64,000 nucleotides of DNA from contig JAHLKC010000005.1 of assembly GCA_025449115.1 (NCBI GenBank), forward strand, positions 310,001 through 374,000. Reading direction: 5' to 3'. Below, piece by piece: positions 1-11,299 of the stretch. Source of the stretch: Chytridium lagenaria. Its lineage: Eukaryota > Chytridiomycota > Chytridiomycetes > Chytridiales > Chytridiaceae. Made by a program: the position numbers and the translations under genes. The notes beneath the pieces are model-generated. The model made no database searches, was not told the DNA's origin, and saw only the letters and a program-made list of their open reading frames with translations. Position 1 is the stretch's first letter, and each line of letters opens with the position of its first letter.

Positions 1-1396
1 TTTATCGCGGAAGACGGTGATGTTGGCTCCATTGTCGATGATGATAGGGTAGAGGGATTGTGAGGTGTAGGTTGTTGGGTGATGAGGTTGTTGAGAGAGT
101 TGAGGCCGGCGAATGAAATGAGGGTGGGGGTGTAAAGAGCCCAGTTTTCGTGCCGGGCTTAGTAAAAATCCTCCTCATCAATGTCGTCATAGAGGTTGCT
201 GTTGTCATCTTCGTCCATGTCGTCGTTTGAGGTCTCATCTGTGTTGTCGATTTCTTCTTTGGTGGTCAAATGAATGCGTTCGGTTGCAATGCGGGGGTCA
301 GGGGTTGCGCAGTCGTTTGGGGTGCCCTTGGCCACCGCAACAAAAGCATGTAAGTGTGCTTGTTTTTCCTTGTTTTGAGGGTCTTGCATGCTAGGTTCTT
401 TTCGGTATGCTGGTCCTGTGTGCTGCGTGGGGTGGGGGGTTGTCAGGGTGGAAGGCGTTGGTAGTTACCATGGAATTTGTTGTTTCTATTAATTCCAGGT
501 TGGCGTCCGAGGTTACGGGCAATGGCTCCGCGGCCTCGTGGGGGGGGGGGAAACGCGCCTGTCGTCTGCCTTGGGGAAGATTTCCTTGTCTTGAGCGATC
601 ATGGCTTGGTGGTGGTCGATGGGTGCGCCATGGTAATTTATGTCGCGAGCTTCATTACGGAGGGCGTTGATAGCTTGGTGTATGGTTGTGATATCAGGTC
701 GGTTGCGGTGAGCCTTTCGAATATGACCAAAGATAGAGGTAGGGAGACCGCGGTATAGGACATGGACGGCGGATTCAAAAGTGCGGAAGTCAGCGTATTG
801 GGGACCGGTGGGTGTTGGGTTATTGACGAGATGTAGGACTTTGCTGTGGAGTCGGTAAAAGCGATCAACGTAGTCGTCAAGGATTCTCCATCACGCATAG
901 TTAAGGAGGTAAAGTTGTCGATAACAGCTTGGCGTTGTTCAATGGTGTTAACGCTGTAATGTTCGCGAAGGAGTCGAAGGGCGTCGGCGGCAAAATGAAG
1001 TCTGGCGTTATCGAATGATCTTGATGGCGAGGTCGTTTTTGGCGCGTGTTCCTGGGAAGGGAGTCTGGCGGTTGCGGTCCATGGGGCGAAGGTGTAGTGA
1101 GTGCCTTGGCCGGCAATGACGAAGTCATGGAGACCATACGGTCCCATGGGGCGAAGGTAGTGAGTGCCTTGGCCGGCAATGACGAAGTCATGGAGACCAT
1201 TTGGGGTCCCGAGCTCGAGGGCAGCAATGGCGTTAGGGACACCGGGGTTGGCGGTATTGTCGATGTAACTTGGATTGAGGGTCTGGGCAGCTTTGTCGGC
1301 GCCGATGAGGCCGGTGATAAAGTTCTCCCAGGTGCCGTAGTCAGTATCATGGCCGAATGGGGTGATGTAGTTGACAATTGAGGGACGAGCAGTCAT
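1..1396 (-). CDS. Gag-like polyprotein with zinc knuckle and start of protease (copia-like), frameshifted, partial
   Basis: The frame opens at ATG 1394-1396 and shows a copia-type Gag region of about 250 residues. Past about 850 the Gag homology continues in a second frame. At about 310-345 a CCHC knuckle (C-x2-C-x4-H-x4-C, with core CFCCGGQGH) can be read, but only across another one-base shift, followed by a very acidic stretch. Near position 10-40 the third frame shows a likely retroviral-type aspartic protease core IIIDNGA. Each segment is typical of a Ty1/copia polyprotein in order. A 65/63-bp tandem duplication interrupts the N-terminal third. Whether the shifts are sequencing errors or decay cannot be told here. 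Confidence 0.65.
1079..1206. repeat. Two-copy tandem duplication (about 64 bp) inside the Gag frame
   Basis: The block starting CCATGGGGCGAAGGT at 1079 is repeated at 1144. The copies are nearly identical but differ by a GT dinucleotide near the start (65 versus 63 bp). The minus-strand protein shows the duplicated motif GLHDFVIAGQGTHY twice. Confidence 0.85.
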
Positions 1397-1457
1397 TTTT
1401 GCGAGGGTGGTTTTGTTAAGTTGTTTGTGTTTGAATAAAGCGTGTTGTCGAGCGTTA

Positions 1458-1472
1458 TTCAGACTCTTAATC
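1458..1472 (-). other. Primer-binding site matching tRNA-Lys(CUU) anticodon arm
   Basis: The minus strand reads GATTAAGAGTCTGAA directly after the LTR. Its complement, TTCAGACTCTTAATC, contains the anticodon loop of a eukaryotic tRNA-Lys(CUU) (CTCTTAATC). This indicates priming by an internal, cleaved half-tRNA rather than a 3' CCA end, as known for Drosophila copia (which uses initiator Met tRNA). Confidence 0.7.
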
Positions 1473-1610
1473 TTCTAAGATTTGTTGAGGAAAGGTTACT
1501 TTATTCTGACGACTGCAGTCGCCCTTTTATACCCATCGCGGTAATACTATAGATATCATTTATTACATATCTTATATACTTCACACTAACTATTGATTTG
1601 ACTATAGACC
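1473..1610 (-). repeat. 5' LTR of the left-edge copia-like element (outer border approximate)
   Basis: On the minus strand this stretch has a TATA-like TATAAAAGG at about 1527-1535 and ends in AAATCTTAGAA directly before the primer-binding site. The nested copia element ends its LTR in AAATCTTACA at the equivalent point. The outer border is a guess because no second LTR is in view. Confidence 0.5.
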
Positions 1611-1650
1611 AACAACCATGTTCATATTCATATCGAGTCCACAATTGTTT

Positions 1651-2410
1651 TTAATCCCACGACCCTCCTGCACACGCTGAACTACTACTACTACTGTAAT
1701 CATGGGATGAGCTCGAGTAATCAGACGTGGACGTTGTGTAGTTGTTGTCTGACGTCCATGCATCATTGTTATGCGTGCTCCAGTTGTGTTGGGGCCGGGT
1801 ATATTCGTGGTGTTGTTATGCGTGGATGACGTGGAATCATCTTGAGACGGCGACGATGACGACGACGTGTGATCGCAACTGCTACCAGTAAGAATAACCT
1901 TTGAAAGAGTCAGTAAAAAAAACACCAATTTCATATCTAAACAAACACTCACCCTGTTGTTATTCTGCCCCACAGTATTAAAAGGCCTCAAGGTTTGCTG
2001 AGACCGCGCATTGTAGGAAGGTTGGATAGGCTTTTTAACGTCTTTGGAAGGTTGGATGGGTTTTTTAACGTCTTTGGAAGGTTTGATGGGTTGGATGGGT
2101 TTTTTAACGTCATTGGAAGGTTGGATGGGTTTTTTAACGTCATTGGAAGGTTTAGGCGGGTTGTCGGTGGTGGTGGGTTGAGTAATCTTGCTCTTTTTCG
2201 GTGGATTAAACGGTGGAAGGTGAGTGTCTTTGGTTTTTTAGGGGAAAAGGTACGCCAATGTGGGGAGGGAAGGATGTACTTTCTTTGAACAAGTTCTGGA
2301 TGGAGAATGTGGACATGTTCTTTGTATGCGGAGGGTGTTGACTTGCTTTGCTCTGGGACTAAAGGTAGACTGCTGTTTGGGATGATGGAGAATAAACCTC
2401 CTACCGCCAT
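1651..2410 (-). CDS. Hypothetical repeat protein A, paralogue of the gene at 3.2-3.6 kb
   Basis: Not recognised as a known family. On the minus strand a lysine/proline-rich exon holds five copies of a nine-residue unit DVKKPIQPS(N/K). It is followed by a short segment ending QNNNR, a GTGAGT donor at about 1950, and a Ser/Asn/Thr/Asp-rich C-terminal exon ending AGGSWD-stop (stop at 1651-1653). The C-terminal part closely matches the neighbour at 3229-3611, with shared strings such as QHNWSTHNND and TSDNNYTTSTSD. One frame change inside the last exon must be bridged to keep this match. The start is uncertain: an ATG at 2410 begins an open frame, but it is not in frame with the repeat. Low-complexity, probably disordered. 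Confidence 0.5.
2015..2150 (-). repeat. 27-bp coding tandem repeat (five units) encoding DVKKPIQPS
   Basis: On the plus strand the units read GGAAGGTTGGATGGGTTTTTTAACGTC with small variants, and one unit is extended by nine bases. Unit length and variants keep the minus-strand frame. The paralogue at 3.5 kb has only one unit, so the array expanded after duplication or was lost in the copy. Confidence 0.85.
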
Positions 2411-3228
2411 TCCTTTTTATCCTACACTCTCCAAGTTTGACGTACATCCACATTAATTAATTACTTGCACGTTCTTCAAGTTCAACGTTGAAGGCACAGC
2501 CGCTCTCATATGCCCAGTGAGGGAAATTGTCGAAAGGTTCGACTCTATAAGAAATTGTCAAGTTTGTTATGAATTAATATTTAATAAAAGAATTATTAAA
2601 AGTATAGACTATTCTGGCACAGTCATCATTTTATGGTTAAAGGTGTACACACCAGCAAACATAATAAATAACCTTTAAAACCAATACACACCCCTGGGTG
2701 CGTAATCTGACCTATCTTCCTATAACATGGATCCCTCTTTTTCTCGAAAAGATTTGGTTCCTGAGCTTTAGATGATACAAAAAGGCTTACCATTTATTTA
2801 TTGGACTTTCTTCTAAAAAACAGAACAACTAGATCCGAGCGGCGCGTGAACTAGACTGCCGAGCACCGCTAGATGGGAATCGACGAAGCGCTGGGGATCA
2901 AAAATTCACTAATAATGAAAGAGTGACAGAACCAAAATATTTGTAGCTATGCTTATAGGGGAGGGACTTAAAGTAATCCGATACCACAGCATTGGCAAAG
3001 AGTTTACATATCTTTTTTAACACTTTTTTTATGGGAGCACCCAAAAGCACGCTTATTATATTTTTTCATCGGTTTATTTTGGAAAAAAAAAAAAGGTAAA
3101 AAAAAACCTAAACACACATACAAAAAAGCACTACAAGCAAAGGCCTAAACATACAGACAAAATCCCAATATCGCACGTTAACATAAACAAAAGATACATA
3201 ATGAGTTGAACAATCCAAACAGAACTGT
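2411..3228. other. Intergenic region between the paralogues; promoter of gene A at its left end
   Basis: No convincing coding sequence. The first 150 bases hold one copy of the TTGCACGTTC...AAGTTC motif (2464-2486) and the block GGGAAATTGTCGAAAGGTTCG (2521-2541), both of which recur upstream of gene B. The rest is AT-rich with A-tracts around 3080-3105, likely 3' flank of gene B. Confidence 0.5.
2464..2486. promoter_or_regulatory. Shared upstream motif, copy 1
   Basis: CTTGCACGTTCTTCAAGTTCAAC lies upstream of gene A. Close copies occur three times upstream of gene B. A repeated short element in the same position before two paralogues suggests a regulatory site, but no factor is known to me for it. 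Confidence 0.4.
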
Positions 3229-3611
3229 TTAATCCCAAGATCCACCATCACAACTATCATCGTAGGATGAGCTCGAGAAATCCGAGGTGGACGTTGTGTA
3301 ATTGTTGTCAGACGTCCATGAATCATTGTTATGGGTGCTCCAGTTGTGTTGCGGGGGGTTATCACGTGTGGATGACGTTGAATTGTCTTGAGACGACGAT
3401 GTGTGATTGCAACTATTATCATCAATACACTAAAAAACCAAATCAGTCCAAACCCATCATTTCATTCCCAAAAAAAAAAAAAAAACTAAAACACTCACCC
3501 AATTATTATTCTGGCTTAAAGTATTGGAGACCTCAAAGTTTGCAGAGACCGCGAATGGTTGGAAGTTTGTATCGGTTTTTTAACGTCTTTGGAGGATTTA
3601 GGGTCGGACAT
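3229..3611 (-). CDS. Hypothetical repeat protein B, paralogue of gene A
   Basis: The frame starts at ATG 3609-3611 with MSDPKSSKDVKKPIQTSN, which contains a single copy of the unit that is repeated five times in gene A. A GTGAGT donor near 3500 and a TTTTTAG acceptor near 3431 flank an intron with a long A/T tract. The second exon reads CIDDNSCNHTSSS and continues Ser/Thr/Asn/Asp-rich to SSSYDDSCDGGSWD-stop (3229-3231). A one-base deletion relative to gene A lies at about 3525 in exon 1 and breaks the frame. No signal peptide or known domain is visible and the function is unknown. Confidence 0.5.
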
Positions 3612-3721
3612 TGTTCGCTTGGTGAGAGGGTGTACTTTGATCTATGCTAAAGGTAAAAACTGGTGTTGTAATGATGAAAAATAGATCTCTTCACCATCCT
3701 TTTATCCTACGCTCCAGTTGA

Positions 3722-3893
3722 CTTGCACGTTCCTAAAGTTCGACCTCCAGTTTGACGCACATCCACTGTATTTGTTGAGTTGCACGTTTCTAAAGTTCAC
3801 ACCTTGGCGGCATAGCCCTATCATCTCATTTTCCCAATAAGGGAAATTGTTGAAAGGTTCGGCTACACTCTTGGCACGTTCTTTAAGTTCAAA
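3722..3893. promoter_or_regulatory. Three further copies of the shared upstream motif, promoter of gene B
   Basis: Copies lie at 3722-3744, 3780-3800 and 3871-3893, all in the same orientation as the copy before gene A. The core is TTGCACGTTY followed by AAGTTC. They sit 110-280 bp upstream of the gene B start codon, next to GGGAAATTGTTGAAAGGTTCG (3841-3861), which matches the block before gene A. Confidence 0.45.
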
Positions 3894-4267
3894 CAGCAGG
3901 TTCGACATCCGAAATTGTCAGGTTTGGTTCAAGGCCTGAGATGATAAGGCGAGTTTCATTGATCAATCGCAGAGTAGAGTGTTCAAGCCTTAACAAAAGT
4001 GTCGGACTACACAAGGTACTCCATGTGTGTGCGTGGACGATTTATGTTTTAATTAATATAACTTTGCGAATGAGTAGAGTTGATCTTTATTGGGAACGTG
4101 GTTTCAATACTTACATGAACATAAGCTTATAGACGTCGACACACAGTGGGACGCATATATAGAGTTACTACAAGTATCGGAGAAAAAAAGAAAGTATGAG
4201 AAAAAATATAGAAAGTCAAAATCAAAAAACACTTTTCTTTACAAAAAAAATCGTAAACACATTTTTA

Positions 4268-5063
<796 letters not shown>

Positions 5064-6135
5064 GACGGACTCGGACGAGACGACTTTTTTTGAGTGGAGG
5101 ATTTGGAAGGAAGGTGGATGAAGAGCAGAGGTTAGAGTTTAGCTGGCTATTGAAAGAAGATAATGTGCACTCATATTTGGTGTTTGAACTTACCCTAAAA
5201 GAAGTTAGTATTGTTGTAGTGATGATGTGATGGTCGATGACGGCCGTCTTTTGAGTGATCAAAGGAGACGACGGAGTGGCAATAAACTGTGTGATGCGAA
5301 GTTTTCAAAAATGAAAAATCAAAATTGGGATGGTTGATGGATGGGTGTGAATATTAGTTTCACCCCTCAAGAGTCCAGCAACAAAAAATTAAATTTACTT
5401 GTGAGTGTGAGAAGAAGGGTATTGGGCGTATTCAATTAGTTATTGGAAAGACTGAGTCAGAAGGTCATCCAGTAGTAGTCATTATTCATTAATTATTTAT
5501 ATGTTTAGGGTGAATGTAAAAAGTGACAGCTTTTCTTTCTTCCTTGAGGGTTTGAAATGCGTTTTGTTCAATATATGATGATGATGTATGAACATGTACT
5601 CTCATTCCACCTCCTTCAACGCTGATCACCGCAAGAGACCCTTCTTACACGAATGCATGCGTCTTCCTCTATCTCTACACATTGACGGCTGCTTACTCGA
5701 CCCGTCAGGTCAAAAGGCATGAAAATTAGCGCGTGATAAGAAACAAAAACTTTTTAACGTAGGTCTGTGTAACGATCGTTGTAACAAGACAAATATCACT
5801 GTATCAAAAACAGCATTCCTTCTCCAAATTCATTCAGGTTGGCTGAGGTGAATGGAATGATGGATAAATGGGGGTGTCTACATGGTATATTTTTGTAAAA
5901 AGTTTATTTTGTTTGTTTTGCGTAGTTTATATTGACGAGGGTACAACGTAAACATTTGTTCTAAACAAACAGATTAGCTCATTTCAAGAGATATAAAAAT
6001 ATTAAGAAAATCAACTTACATTTCCCTCCGTACTCCAAACATCTTTAACACGCACTTCTCCTCACGTTTCCTTTACATAAATCCTTCCATCATGGCGTAT
6101 ACGTTGCACCGCCATTGGATGGTCCCTCCCTCCCA
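5064..6135. other. Intergenic region: H3 promoter/5' UTR and 3' flank of the surface-protein gene
   Basis: On the minus strand a GTAAGTTCAAACACC donor-like site at about 5180-5195 suggests a 5' UTR intron upstream of H3. No ORF with recognisable features is found in the remainder. AT-rich. Confidence 0.4.
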
Positions 6136-7148
6136 TTATTTTCTGTATTCATCAGAAGTGCGTCCCATAGTTCCAAGCCCACCACCATTGACTTGACCCT
6201 GTCTTGTAGACTGTTCAACGTTCATTGAATTCAAATTAGGTCCACGATCCATTGGCATTGCGGCACTAGGAGGATTGTAGTTCCACGCACCACCACCGTT
6301 ATTCATGGGTTATGGGAGGTCCTGGCAATGTTCCTGTAGACGGGCGTAGTTATTCATGGCGTTGACTTGAACTCCTCTTTCCATCGGTGTCGTTCCAATC
6401 GGCGCGGTAGTTATTCATGGCGTTGACATGAACTCCTCTTTCCATCGGTGTCGTTCCAATCGGCGGTGCATAGTTGTTCACAGCGTTGATATAAACCCCT
6501 CTCTCAACCCCATCAGCCGGTGCATAATTCCACGTCGAAACCCCTCCCATCCACCCCTCCCCGCCTCCACCGCCTGCGTCAAACCCACCGGCTCATCATC
6601 CCAATCGGGTACGACGACAACGGTACCTCCGCGGTATACCTTGCCCTTCATCCCATGCGGCTGCGGCGGCGGTTGCTGATACCTCGTCCCCTGTAAGATC
6701 GATTCTGGGGGTACCGCCGGTTGCGGGTACACCCTCCTCGCGTTCATGGCGATCCCTGAATTCACGAATCCGCGTTGAGACGTGAAGGTAGGGTTTTGGA
6801 CGACGAAACGGGGTTCTTGGGGTTGTGGGGGTGGGGGTTGAGAGGGGGGACGGGGAGTTCGATGACTTCGATTGTAGAGTCGTTGTCAGTGTCAGAGTCT
6901 TCGTCGGTTGGGGTGATTTTTTTGGGTGTAGGGGCTTTGGTGTAGGTTTTGTAGAGGTAGATGAGAGACCTGTTGCGAGTATTGCGATGAAGAGGGTTCC
7001 GAAATGTGGCGCCGAGGATGACGCCTATGTTTGAGGGTGATGATGGGATGGGGATGGAGAGATTGAGGTTGGGATCGTTTCGGTGGGGGTTAGTGTTGTG
7101 GGTATTGAGGATGTGGGAATTTTGATGTGGATGGGTAGGTAAACCCAT
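6136..7148 (-). CDS. Membrane segment and cytoplasmic tail of the giant REJ/mucin surface protein (frameshifted)
   Basis: The minus strand first shows a Ser/Thr/Pro-rich juxtamembrane stretch, then a hydrophobic segment IGVILGATF / TLFIAILATGL (about 6955-7035), read across one frame change. A tail rich in acidic residues follows (TDEDSDTDND), then a Pro/Gly/Gln region (RYQQPPPQPHGMKGK...VPDWDDEPVGL). The end carries an imperfect repeat with ERGV(Y/H)(I/V)NA(V/M)NNY and reaches MGRTSDEYRK-stop at 6136-6138. This fits the intracellular end of a type I membrane protein continuing from the ectodomain upstream. Several one-base shifts must be bridged, so the exact exon model is uncertain. Confidence 0.5.
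6346..6530 (-). repeat. Coding repeat of about 61-63 bp in the cytoplasmic tail
   Basis: The plus-strand block GTAGTTATTCATGGCGTTGA starts at 6346 and again at 6407 with nearly identical sequence up to ATCGGCG, and a diverged third copy begins near 6470. The 61-bp period is not a multiple of three, so one copy probably lacks two bases; the protein unit is about 21 residues (ERGVHVNAMNNY core). Confidence 0.75.
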
Positions 7149-7149
7149 T

Positions 7150-10100
7150 AACCTACCACAAAATAACCGACCCTATCACAAGAGCAGACAACTTGAGTCT
7201 TGTTTATAGATTGCACCGTACAAGATCTTGTTGACCATACCAGTTCCCTGCCAATGCGACATTTACAACCCCACAAGCAATCCTCAAGTTACCTCCTCCT
7301 CAGGCAACAGAGCCATGGCTCCTGAAAATCTTGGACTGACCGGCACAGACACCTCTACACGTTCAATTTTCTCTGTAACGCTGAAACCCGCACTCATCCC
7401 ATCCACTCCCACAACCTCCAAAAATGGCATATTGTCATTAAAATCTTGGAAAGGCGACCTCCCAACATCAAACACAAACTTTCCCTGCCTTCACCCTACC
7501 ACACATCACCCTCAAACACCCTCTCTCATCCACCACACTCTCAACAAAGCCGTCCCCAAAACTCATCAAACACATCCGATTCGTCCCTCCTTGAATCCGA
7601 TCCACACGAAACTCCACGTCAATCGCAGCAGTCTGGACCACCCTCCCTGACTCCCCACACGACAATCCATCAAGATAACACGACTTAATTGATTCCAAAG
7701 TCGCCAAAAATGCTGACGAGATAACCGTGTTAAACCCTCCCCCAACATCAACCACCCCGGAAAACACTCCAACAACATTCCCCACCTCCGTCTCCCCAAT
7801 ACACCTCCCCACCTTTTTCGCGTTCTCAATCATCCCCGTCACAATCGTCCTCAATAACACCATCATCGAGTTTGCTTGAAATACCGTCACCCCACTTAAC
7901 CCCGTCGTACCATTCACCAGCGTCGACAAAATTGATAGAATGAACGGTCCATTCCCACTATCATCAAGATAAACCAACCCACTCCCATAATCGTCTCTAA
8001 AACCCCAACACCCCACTCCTCAACTCCATCCTCATCCCAACTCCCAACCCTGTATCATACAACGCAACACTCACCATCCCCACCCCCCTCACAGCAGCAT
8101 CCACATCCCGTCCCTCGTAAACCCCAATGCAACAACATCATTCAAGTAACTCAACGCCGGGTTTACCGTCTGTCGACGGACTTTTGTGGCAGAGATGACG
8201 GTGATGGACATGTGTTGTGCGAAACGGTTGCGGACGGTGAAGCGGTCGGTGATGGTGGCGCGGATTTGGTAGGAACCTTTTGTAAAGAGGGAGGTAAAGG
8301 TGGTGGAATGGGAGGGAACGCCGATGGGGAGCCAGATGTTCGAGGTGGTTGTTTTGATGTGCCAGGAGTAGGTGAGGGGAGGGGAATCTGAGATCCATCT
8401 GCATATACGTCAAAATGTCAACCAACAACTACGTCTTGTAAAATCAACAAAGTCCGTGGGGAAATGCTTGCGCTTACCCTGTACATCTAAACCGAAACAC
8501 GGTCGAAAACTCTATCCCAACCTGTCCCGACACCACCTCGCAATACCCCCTCTCGGTTCATCCCCAACCCTAAACGCCAACGACGCACTAGCGTTCCCTC
8601 CATTCCCCATATCTCTCACAACAACCCAACGCAATACACCGCCCCGGATTCAACGCCCCCTGCGATATCCTTAAATCCGGTCCACTCCCCGCTCGACTTA
8701 GATCAAGCGTCCCGAACAGCGTTGAAGCACACGCTGTGGAGGGTGACCATGTGTATGTGACGGCGGTGCGGGAGGTGACCGTTGTAGGGTCGAGACGGGT
8801 GAGGATGGTGAGACCTTCGGAGAGGAAAACGTCAGGGGATTTTTGGAGGGAAAGGGAGATGACGGGGATGTTTCGATTCACCAACGTCACCGTCACTATT
8901 CAAACTGTTAGATTTTCTCATATGAAGATATATTCATACCGGCTTCCGAAACTCCCACAGCACCTGTTCTCGTATTCTTGACCGTTAAAAAAAACTGATA
9001 AACCCCAACCCCTAATAACCCCGAAAAATCTGCATTTAACGCCATGCTCTGAACAGGCGCTCCTGTGATTGACACGCAGCTTTGGAGGTTTCGAAACACG
9101 ACCATTGAAACTCATATGTGGTAAAATCCGTCACTGCAACGCCACCGCTCGTAAAGAACCCTCTCAATTTTACGTTGCCCACAGGTAGCATCATCTGACC
9201 CCCCACATTCACATTAATATTCTCAACCCCTGTTTCAAGCATCACCGTTGACGTCCCCAGATTCCCATCTGTCGCCGCAACGACGAGCTGGAAAAAGAAT
9301 TTCGACGAGGATGGGAGTGATAACGGGGGGATCGTTAATGTGAATCGATTCGCGTGGAGGGGGTTTATGAAGAAGAAGAATCCGTTTGTACCGTTCAGAT
9401 AGGTCCATGTTATGGATGGGGTTGAGGGTGTGCAACCTGCGAATGTTGATGTTTTAGCGAGGAGGTGAATAGGTGTTGACGGGCGATGGGTTCACGTGGT
9501 GATATGACGGTGACGGATGGGAAGGATGAGGATGAAAGAATACGGAATTGACGTGACGCTGTGGATGTCACGCCAAACAGGTTCTTCAGGGATACAGAGA
9601 TGCTGTACGTTCCCGGATTCAAGAGTGACGCTGGGAGTGTCAAGGTTGAACGGTCTGTGAGAAATGCATTGCGTTGCGTTGAGAGAAATGTGGCGAGGTT
9701 TGGCATGAATAATCCAGGTGTTACGGGTGATACTGAAAACACCGCGTCGGTGAAAACATCACCACCACCTGTTGAGGATTGCGTGAGATCGATGGTGACG
9801 CTCCCACAAACAGGGATATCCTCAGGTCCCTGCATCACAACGATAGGAGATGATGGGGTATCTGGACCTGCTACAGCGACGGTCCCACTGCTGCTATCCG
9901 AAAACGCGGCATTGAACGCAACAATCACGTTATTCTTTTAAAGTGATAGCAGGTACCGCCAAAAACGCTGCCAACAATCTCTGATCCAGATTCATCAACG
10001 CTGTCATCCTTTTATCAAATCGCACCCTGCATTCCGTCGCGAACCCGGCCCGCGCAAGACGTGGTAACCCCGTCGTGCCATCTGTCACGAAAAAAGTCGT

Positions 10101-11185
10101 CACAGGGACGGGAGGCGGTGAGATCGGATGAGGGGTTGGTGTCGACCATTGTGGTGAAGAGAAGAGAAATGGTGGAGGCGTCGTTAGAGAGTTTTGCGGA
10201 AGTGAGGGTTGGTGCGCGGGTGTAGTAGAAGAGCGTGAGATTTTGACGGGTATCTCCGAATGGAAGGGCGAGGTCGTTGCGCCATAACAGCTTTTCTGAA
10301 GGTAATGTTGGGGGAGAAGGGTCAGAGTAGACGAGAATATACTCGACCAACGTAGAGGTTGATAGAGTGGGGACATCACATTCAGCTGTACTGGAACTAG
10401 CGATTCTTAAAGCAGTTGAAGTGACTTTTGGGACCGTTGCAAAGACACATCTCGCAGAGCTCCCATAAAATGGGAAAAAGTTCGACCCCGTGAACGTCAA
10501 AGTTGCAGGCGTGCTAACGTAAACCCTATCCGTTGAAACTCCCATTATCGAACTCACGGGATTATACAACCCTATTGATGTTTGTCACCGACGCCCGACG
10601 ACCCCACCACCCGATATTCTGATAGGGAGCGTCACATTAAAGTCCTCTACAAGACTAAACACTCTCCTCACATTCACCCTCAACCTCTGGAACGGCGTCA
10701 CCGTCATCAAATCTCCCGGCGCGATCCCCGTCGTATTAATCTCAATCCACACCAACCCTGGCGTCAACCCAGCTCCAACCACATCAAAAAAAACTCCCTC
10801 CACTGTTTGGCAACACAGTCGGTTCAAACCCGCGTGACGACAAGTCCACAAGTCGTTCCACTTCCATTACAAACATTACATGCATCCACCACCGCTGTCC
10901 CGTTCACTACTTCCCATGCAGTCCAGACATGTCGTGCCGTTGCCACCGCATATGCCGCAGACGTCGAAAGTTTTGGAGAGCCGGGGGAGGGTGCAGGTGC
11001 CTGTGCAGTCGGTTGTGAAGAGGGTGGGAGTTGTGGGGGAGGGACATTGGCCACGGCAGTCGCGTTGGTCGAAGAATGAGCAGGAACCGCAGGTGAAGAT
11101 CTGGCCGGGGATGAGACATGGGTTTATCGTTGGGGATGGTGATGGACCTTTGGAAATCGTTAGAATGTGGTTTATACCTAGTTAA
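7150..11185 (-). CDS. Ectodomain: Cys-rich CGGNGT repeats, IPT/TIG-like and REJ-like modules (frameshifted)
   Basis: On the minus strand from about 11.1 kb leftward there is a Cys-rich region (FTCGSCSFFDQRDCRGQC, then CGICGGNGTTC and DACNVCNGSGTTC). The last two fit the repeating CxxCGGxGTxC pattern of extracellular proteins. Next comes an IPT/TIG-like segment (VYVSTPATLTFTGSNFFP...ARCVF). Several receptor-for-egg-jelly (REJ)-like stretches follow: SVTIDLTQSS...NPGTYSISVSLKN, YEFQWSCFE...GVYQFFLTVKN, and TYTWS...C. REJ modules are known from polycystin-1 and sperm receptors and occur in zoosporic fungi. No polycystin channel domain follows. Frames change repeatedly, so this may be one exon chain with sequencing indels. 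It joins the mucin stalk on one side and the membrane segment on the other. Confidence 0.55.
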
Positions 11186-11299
11186 ACTTACTTCTCGCTT
11201 TTAATATTAAAAGGACGCGGCATTATCACAATATGGTAAGAAAGTCAGATTCAAGTGATTTATATATAATACAAAATGTTCATTATAATACTTACGTGC

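Larger units (their letters stand above)
1..1620 (-). mobile_element. Ty1/copia-like LTR retrotransposon, 5' part, cut by window edge
   Basis: Reading leftward on the minus strand there is an LTR tail, a primer-binding site, a Gag-like frame, a CCHC zinc knuckle and the start of an aspartic protease. The remaining pol genes lie outside the window. The LTR inner border is at about 1473; its outer border cannot be fixed from one LTR and lies somewhere around 1600-1640, before the stop codon of the next gene at 1651. The primer-binding site is the same as in the complete copia element at 36.6 kb, although the LTR and Gag sequences differ. It is therefore a second, related copia family. Confidence 0.75.

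Noticed and set aside
407..758. Plus-strand frames over the left-edge element
   Set aside because: They are antisense to the Gag region, which has zinc-knuckle and primer-site support.
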